Shown here: positions 6,381 to 10,381 of the stretch, in pieces | Numbering within the stretch: the stretch's first letter is position 1 | Layout: each line of letters opens with the position of its first letter | Origin: JANRIZ01 sp033764445 | GTDB taxonomy: Bacteria > Verrucomicrobiota > Verrucomicrobiia > JAWXBN01 | Length of the DNA stretch: 10,381 bases | Assembly: GCA_033764445.1 (NCBI GenBank) | Contig: JANRIZ010000069.1 | Span: forward strand, 1-10,381 | Reading direction: 5' to 3' | Notes under the pieces: model-generated | What the model was told of the DNA's origin: nothing | Seen by the model: the letters and a program-made list of their open reading frames with translations, nothing else | Database searches by the model: none | Translations under genes and position numbers: made by a program

Positions 6381-7340
6381 GTGAAACTCGACCCCTCTCA
6401 ACTGGCCCTCGCCACGCGGGCAGGCCTGTTTCCCCCGGAGGAGGTGCCGGGCCGTTTTGGCGGGAGTTTTGAGGCCTGCCGGAGACTGACCCGGCACCAC
6501 GCCAAGAGCTTTTATTTTTCGTCGGTTGCCCTGCCCGAAAAAAAGAAATACGCCGCCTATGCGGTCTATGCCTTCTGCCGGTTTGCCGATGACCGGATCG
6601 ACCGGGCGGTGGAGGAAAAACGCGACCTCGCCGGCGCGGAAACGGAATTGAAGGGCATTCTGGCACAGAACTACGCCGGGCAAGGAGGCGAAGTCTGGAG
6701 CCCGGCCTTCTGGCTGACCGTTCGGGAGTACGACATTCCCGAAAAATACTTTGAGGATTTGCTTCGTGGCGTCCTCCGGGATCGCGGACCGGTGCGGATC
6801 CGGACCTGGGAGGACCTGCACGATTACTGTTACCATGTCGCTTCGGTGGTGGGGCTGATGATGTCGAAAATTTTCGGGCTACGGGACCCGGCGGCACAGG
6901 AGCAGGCCATCCAGATGGGGGTGGCGATGCAGCTGACCAACATCGCCCGGGATGTGCGCGAGGACATGCTCAACGACCGCATTTACATCCCCGCGACCGA
7001 GCTTGAACGCTTTGGTGTGACCGAGGAGCAGCTGCGGCAGGGACTCTTTGATGAAAATTTCCGCGCCCTGATGCGGTTCCAGGTGGACCGGGCCCGGGAC
7101 CATTACACCCGGGCGGAGCCCGGCATCCGTCACCTGGCCGACGACGGTTCGCAGCTGACGGTCTGGATCATGTCCACGGTGTATGCCGGCATTCTTGATG
7201 AAATCGAGAGAGTCGGGTACGACGTGTTCCGGGGCCGTGTCCATACCGGTTTTTTCCGGAAGCTGTGGCTGCTCTTCAAGGCCTGGTTGAGGAAATCCCG
7301 GACTCTACCCGCAGACTTGTCCCGGATTGTTCGGGATTGA
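6381..7340 (+). CDS. crtB: Phytoene/squalene synthase (CrtB family)
   Basis: The 319-residue protein is a head-to-head prenyl synthase that joins two GGPP or FPP molecules, the first committed step to carotenoids (or squalene). Key features are RHHAKSFYFSSVALP (38-52), AFCRFADDRID (64-74, first Asp-rich Mg-diphosphate motif), GLMMSKIFGL (158-167), QLTNIARDVRED (184-195, second Asp-rich motif D191/D195), IYIP (201-204) and YDVFRGRV (280-287). Length is normal. The start is a GTG at 6381, 17 bases after dapL, so the two are probably co-transcribed; no ribosome site is evident, and the next Met is at 161. HpnC/HpnD squalene-type enzymes share these motifs. I prefer CrtB because the neighbours are carotenoid-modifying genes. 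Chain length (C30 or C40) cannot be read from sequence by eye. The stop lies inside the left end of a downstream repeat. Confidence 0.9.
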   Translation: MKLDPSQLALATRAGLFPPEEVPGRFGGSFEACRRLTRHHAKSFYFSSVALPEKKKYAAYAVYAFCRFADDRIDRAVEEKRDLAGAETELKGILAQNYAGQGGEVWSPAFWLTVREYDIPEKYFEDLLRGVLRDRGPVRIRTWEDLHDYCYHVASVVGLMMSKIFGLRDPAAQEQAIQMGVAMQLTNIARDVREDMLNDRIYIPATELERFGVTEEQLRQGLFDENFRALMRFQVDRARDHYTRAEPGIRHLADDGSQLTVWIMSTVYAGILDEIERVGYDVFRGRVHTGFFRKLWLLFKAWLRKSRTLPADLSRIVRD

Positions 7341-7504
7341 CGCAGATTTTTTTTGGTTTTGCAGAGGCATCCTTTGCTGACAGATAACCTCCGTTTCTTT
7401 TCCGGCATCAGTGAAAGGTCGCAGAGCGAACAGGCATTTCGCGGACAGGAATCGTTTTACGGAGCAGTATCAAAGGACCCTCTTCAAAATCTGAGTCAAT
7501 CCCG
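7332..7504. repeat. Intergenic repeat with 17-bp inverted ends (copy 2)
   Basis: The left end CGGGATTGACGCAGATT (7332-7348) and the right end (7488-7504) are inverted copies agreeing at 16 of 17 bases. The element is a diverged relative of 1175-1339. Shared blocks in the same order are TTTTTTGGTTTTG (7349-7361), GGCATCAGTGAAAG (7404-7417) and AATCTGAG-CAATC at the right end. The similarity continues to GGATGAG (7515-7521), with about 10 extra bases (CCCGGAAAAA) relative to copy 1. It separates crtB from the acyltransferase. The left end overlaps the last crtB codons and supplies its TGA. No coding potential is evident. Confidence 0.65.
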
Positions 7505-7522
7505 GAAAAACTGAGGATGAGT

Positions 7523-7559
7523 TCGCCCGCTGAAAATCAGCCGTGACGTGGGCGGGCGA
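7523..7559 (+). promoter_or_regulatory. Hairpin in the leader of the acyltransferase gene
   Basis: TCGCCCGC (7523-7530) and GCGGGCGA (7552-7559) form a perfect 8-bp GC-rich stem ending 22 bases before the chosen ATG. A competing small hairpin, GCTGA (7529-7533) with TCAGC (7537-7541), shares two bases with the large one, so the two are partly exclusive. No T run follows, so it is not a standard terminator. A role in translation or RNA stability is only inferred. Confidence 0.35.
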
Positions 7560-7581
7560 TGGGGCTAGATTGCGGGCCTGT

Positions 7582-8283
7582 ATGCCATCATTCGGTGAAA
7601 ACTTTGTCTGGTTTTGGGTGCGCCGTGCGCTTGGACGGAGTTTTTTTTCGGTTCATATCCAAAATGCGGATGTTCTGCGCGGATTAAAGGGGCCTGCGAT
7701 CATTTTCTGCAATCATTCCGGGTGGTGGGATACCTTCCTGTGCCTTTTTTTGAAGCGTCATTTTGGTTTTCAGGCCTGGGGCATGATGGAAAAAAAACAT
7801 CTGCGGAACGCCGCGTTTCTGAAATGGATCGGCGTTTTTGGCGTGGATCTGGACAGCCCCCGCGGGGCGGTCGAGGGGCTGCGGGAGGCGCTGCAAATCC
7901 TGGAGGGCGGCGGGGTCATCTTCCTGTTTCCCCAGGGTCGGCATCAGCCGTTTTCGGTGCGTCCGATCGAGTTTAGGCCAGGGCTCGAGTGGCTGGTGCA
8001 AAAGTGTCCCGGCACGCGTCTGACCGGAGTGGCGATCCGGTACGAGTCCCTGTGGGAATCCCGCCCGCAGATTTTTGTCTCCGCCCGGGAGTGTCCGTCC
8101 CGGGAAACCGCCGGGATGAGGGAGTGTCTGACCAGGCTGATGGAGGGGATCGACGACGACATCCGCGGGCAGGATTTTGCCGGGTATGACCGGGTCCAGC
8201 TGGCTCCGCCCTCCATCAACAAACGATGGGACCGGTTCAAGGCCCTGTTTACGGGGCGGAAAGTCGATCCCTACAACACATGA
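7582..8283 (+). CDS. PlsC-like lysophospholipid/glycosyl acyltransferase
   Basis: This 233-residue protein belongs to the PlsC-type acyltransferases, which move a fatty acyl group from a thioester to a hydroxyl. It shows NHSGWWD (44-50, the HX4D catalytic His45/Asp50), KKHLRNAAFLKWIGVFGVDLD (71-91, the usual second block) and FLFPQGRHQP (114-123), where the common FPEGTRS is replaced by FPQGRH. From memory, the QG-x-H form is typical of acyltransferases found in carotenoid clusters. The ATG at 7582 was chosen: an in-frame GTG at 7543 would add 13 unrelated residues and pull the leader hairpin into the gene. Its TGA overlaps the glycosyltransferase ATG. I infer that it esterifies the sugar of a glycosylated carotenoid. 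A role in phospholipid synthesis is the alternative. No N-terminal signal or transmembrane helix is obvious; such enzymes attach peripherally to the membrane. Confidence 0.85.
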   Translation: MPSFGENFVWFWVRRALGRSFFSVHIQNADVLRGLKGPAIIFCNHSGWWDTFLCLFLKRHFGFQAWGMMEKKHLRNAAFLKWIGVFGVDLDSPRGAVEGLREALQILEGGGVIFLFPQGRHQPFSVRPIEFRPGLEWLVQKCPGTRLTGVAIRYESLWESRPQIFVSARECPSRETAGMRECLTRLMEGIDDDIRGQDFAGYDRVQLAPPSINKRWDRFKALFTGRKVDPYNT

Positions 8284-9476
8284 ACCCGCTTGTGCCACAG
8301 CTGACCACCCTCGTCGAATCCCCCGGCGGGATCATGCTGCTCTACCAGGCAGGGGTCACCCTCGTGCTGGCGGCCCTGTTTCTGAATCTCCTGTGGAATC
8401 TCCGTTATTTCATCCGTCCGCGTCCCCAAACCCCGCCGCACAATGCGCCGATGATCTCGGTTTGTATCCCGGCGCGGAACGAGGCCCTGCGTATCGGCAA
8501 CCTGCTGCGGAGTCTTTCCCGGCAGGACTACCCGAATTTCGAGGTGGTCATTCTCAACGACCATTCCGAGGACGACACGGAGAAGGTCATTGAAAGTTAC
8601 CGGGGTGACCTGCCGCGCCTGAAAGTCATCCGTGGCCAATCGCTGCCCGCGGGATGGGTGGGCAAGTGCTGGGCCTGCCATCAGGCCGGACGCCAGGCAG
8701 AGGGCGAGTATCTGTTGTTTACCGACGCCGATACCGTTCATGCGCCCACGAGCCTCTCATCCGCCTATCATGCCGCCTTGGAGCACCGGTCCGGAATGCT
8801 GAGCCTCTGGCCGCGGCAAATTGCGGAAACATGGAGCGAAAAACTGATCATTCCCTTTATCTACCTGTTGCTGCTGGTGTTCCTGCCCCACGGACTGGCC
8901 AACCGGGTGAGGAACGGTTCCATGGGGGCGGCCAATGGTCAGTTCGTGTTTTTCCACCGTCGCGACTACGACCGGCTGGGCGGCCACGAGTCCGTGCGCC
9001 ATCACCTTGTCGAGGATGTGGCCCTGGCGCGGGCGACGATCCGGGCCGGATTGAGAATGGTGAATCTGGACGGATGCCGTCAGGTGGAATGCCGCATGTA
9101 CCATCGTTTTGCGGACCTGTGGGAGGGATTCACCAAGAACCTGCGGGCGGCCTTTGAGGACAATGTCGCGGGTTTTGTGTTTTTTGGGGTGGTGCAACTG
9201 ACCGTCTTTGTGATGCCCTTCGGCTTTTTGCTGCTGTGTCTTCTGCCCGGGAACGGCGGGGTTCCCGGTCTCCTGAGCCTGTATCTTGTCCTGGCCCAGA
9301 TCGTGATGATCGCGCTGATCCGTCTTGTGTTTGCACTCAGGTTTCATCAGTCCGTTGCCTGGGCCGTTCTGCATCCGGTGGGACAGATTCTGGCCTTGGT
9401 CATCGCCCTCAACTCTTGGTACCACACCAGTTTCCGGGGGGCTGTGACGTGGAAAGGCCGCCGATATGAAACCTGA
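8280..9476 (+). CDS. Membrane GT2 glycosyltransferase, carotenoid type
   Basis: The 398-residue protein is a family 2 glycosyltransferase anchored in the membrane. An N-terminal helix (about 19-45) precedes the catalytic domain, which shows ISVCIPARNEA (59-69), NDHSEDDT (93-100), LPAGWVGKCWACHQ (122-135), FTDADT (147-152, the DxD metal/nucleotide-sugar site), GANGQFVFF and VEDVALA (244-250, the ED base). W-EGFTKN (281-287) is followed by three hydrophobic helices (about 298-322, 330-354, 362-380) and the end WKGRRY. This plan is that of CruC/CruG/CrtQ-like carotenoid glycosyltransferases; the hopanoid-linked HpnB has a similar one. Placement next to cruF favours transfer of a sugar to a hydroxylated carotenoid. 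The start ATG at 8280 overlaps the acyltransferase stop (ATGA), which indicates translational coupling. A possible in-frame start at 8226 lies fully within the previous gene and was rejected. The next gene is convergent, with 73 bases between stops and no convincing terminator. Confidence 0.88.
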   Translation: MNPLVPQLTTLVESPGGIMLLYQAGVTLVLAALFLNLLWNLRYFIRPRPQTPPHNAPMISVCIPARNEALRIGNLLRSLSRQDYPNFEVVILNDHSEDDTEKVIESYRGDLPRLKVIRGQSLPAGWVGKCWACHQAGRQAEGEYLLFTDADTVHAPTSLSSAYHAALEHRSGMLSLWPRQIAETWSEKLIIPFIYLLLLVFLPHGLANRVRNGSMGAANGQFVFFHRRDYDRLGGHESVRHHLVEDVALARATIRAGLRMVNLDGCRQVECRMYHRFADLWEGFTKNLRAAFEDNVAGFVFFGVVQLTVFVMPFGFLLLCLLPGNGGVPGLLSLYLVLAQIVMIALIRLVFALRFHQSVAWAVLHPVGQILALVIALNSWYHTSFRGAVTWKGRRYET

Positions 9477-9549
9477 AGGGGGATGAAAGGCGGGGGAGCC
9501 ATGGGCCCACCCGGAAAATGCGGGACGCCTGAGGTAAACACGTGTGCCT

Positions 9550-10275
9550 TCAGCTCTGTTTGGAAAGCCAGTAGGCGACGCGATGGGCGAAAAAAACGAG
9601 ATTGTAGGAGATGAGGATCGCCAGAGGCCGCCAATCCGTCCCGGTGGCCTTCAGATTCCGCAGGGGACAGAGGATCAGAAAAAGGGTGCCGCACGCGAAC
9701 CAGGAGAGGTAGTTTTGGACCGGGACGGATTCCGAGTTCCAGCGCCAATACGCCTCCTCGTAGCCGCGCATGTACCAGGCCACCGCCTCCAGGTTCAGGT
9801 CGGTGAGCATCATCAGGGAGCCGCCGAGCAGACAGGCTGTGGGGAAATCCCGGTTGCGGGTGATCTGGCGGGCGACATAAAAGCTGTTGAGGCACAGGAC
9901 AATCCAGGCCACGGGAATGATGAAGGGAATGCCCGTCCAGTGGTCTGTCCCGAAAAAAAGACTGCTGAAGCGGTCGGTGTAATAATAGCTGCCAAAGGGG
10001 AAACCGGTGTTGGAACCCAGGATTTCGATTCCGGACGAGAGGCAGAAGACGAGGAGAAAACTCAGGCGGGTGGTCCGGACCCCGGTTTTTTCAACCATCC
10101 AGAAGTAGGTAAGAATCAGCCCCAGCAGAATGCTCCAGGCATCCGCCCATCGCATGGAAGGAGGCATGCGCACGCCCAGCAACGCCGTGAAAAACCCCAC
10201 GGTCATCCAGATGACAAAAAACCACCAGAATCCGAGGGGCAACAGGCGGAGACAATGATCCAGTCGGGACGACAT
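9550..10275 (-). CDS. cruF: CruF/DUF422 family carotenoid biosynthesis protein
   Basis: This 241-residue polytopic membrane protein has about six or seven hydrophobic segments (near 11-34, 46-62, 70-88, 114-131, 146-160, 189-204, 217-236). It carries the family signature EILGSNTGFPFGSYYYTD (84-101), PFIIPVAWIVL (117-127) and TDLNLEAVAW with the nearby WRW (158-179). Family knowledge: CruF adds water across the C-1',2' double bond of acyclic carotenoid ends such as in gamma-carotene or lycopene derivatives, creating the hydroxyl that CruG-type enzymes glycosylate. The exact substrate here is not known. The ATG at 10275 was chosen because hydrophobic, family-like sequence starts there; the frame is open to 10365 but the extra 30 residues look non-coding. 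It is transcribed toward the glycosyltransferase, so it needs its own promoter beyond 10275. I see none clearly in the remaining 106 bases. Confidence 0.85.
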   Translation of the reverse strand: MSSRLDHCLRLLPLGFWWFFVIWMTVGFFTALLGVRMPPSMRWADAWSILLGLILTYFWMVEKTGVRTTRLSFLLVFCLSSGIEILGSNTGFPFGSYYYTDRFSSLFFGTDHWTGIPFIIPVAWIVLCLNSFYVARQITRNRDFPTACLLGGSLMMLTDLNLEAVAWYMRGYEEAYWRWNSESVPVQNYLSWFACGTLFLILCPLRNLKATGTDWRPLAILISYNLVFFAHRVAYWLSKQS

Positions 10276-10381
10276 TCGGGCAAGGTAAACCCTCTCCCAT
10301 GGTTGTGAACAGTCCAAAAACAGCCGTTTGCCCGGGTGGCCGGTTCCCGGCGCTGGGTGGGGCATTCCAGGACTTCCTCTC

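Noticed and set aside
5122..6897. 591-codon open frame on the minus strand
   Set aside because: It is antisense to dapL and the start of crtB, has a glycine/histidine/arginine-rich low-quality sequence, and arises from high-GC third positions of the real genes.
9477..9549. Bidirectional terminator between the glycosyltransferase and cruF
   Set aside because: Only short arms (for example AGGCG/CGCCT and a GGGCCC palindrome) and no T run on either strand.
9544..10308. 254-codon open frame on the + strand opposite cruF
   Set aside because: The minus strand encodes a clear CruF-like membrane protein with signature motifs; the + frame is charged and low-complexity with no family resemblance.

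Overview
The window is GC-rich, dense bacterial chromosome. It most likely comes from the PVC superphylum, and Verrucomicrobiota (perhaps Opitutae-like) is my best guess. The guess rests on gene style: a DapL-type lysine/peptidoglycan aminotransferase, carotenoid genes of the CrtB/CruF kind, long proline-rich proteins, and starts that mostly lack a Shine-Dalgarno sequence. It is an inference, since no rRNA or other marker gene is present.

Layout. (1) 53-1159 (+): holA, the DNA polymerase III delta subunit. (2) 1175-1339: a roughly 165-bp intergenic repeat with near-perfect 23-bp inverted ends. (3) 1353-3890 (-): an unusual 845-residue single-pass membrane protein. It joins an N-terminal sigma-70 region-2-like domain, a proline-rich linker of about 470 residues, one transmembrane helix, a coiled coil and a C-terminal RskA-like anti-sigma domain. 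(4) 4002-4151: a second type of inverted-end intergenic repeat, with an internal hairpin. (5) 4164-5000 (-): panC, which diverges from (6) 5119-6363 (+): dapL. (7) 6381-7340 (+): crtB-type phytoene/squalene synthase, 17 nt after dapL. (8) 7332-7504: a diverged copy of the 1175-1339 repeat, whose left end supplies the crtB stop codon. (9) 7582-8283 (+): a PlsC-like acyltransferase, coupled by an ATGA overlap to (10) 8280-9476 (+): a membrane GT2 glycosyltransferase. (11) 9550-10275 (-): a CruF/DUF422 carotenoid protein, convergent with the glycosyltransferase. The last 106 bases (10276-10381) hold only the leader of that gene, and I see nothing else there.

How the genes work together. crtB, the acyltransferase, the glycosyltransferase and cruF fit a pathway that makes a carotenoid backbone, hydrates its end, glycosylates it and acylates the sugar. 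The desaturases are not in the window. holA, panC and dapL are housekeeping genes for replication, pantothenate/CoA, and diaminopimelate for lysine and peptidoglycan.

The most notable item is the sigma2/RskA single-chain protein. It looks like a sigma factor (lacking region 4) and its membrane anti-sigma sensor built into one polypeptide. Next in interest are three intergenic inverted-end repeats, each lying directly behind a stop codon. No tRNA, rRNA, CRISPR, transposase or phage gene was seen.
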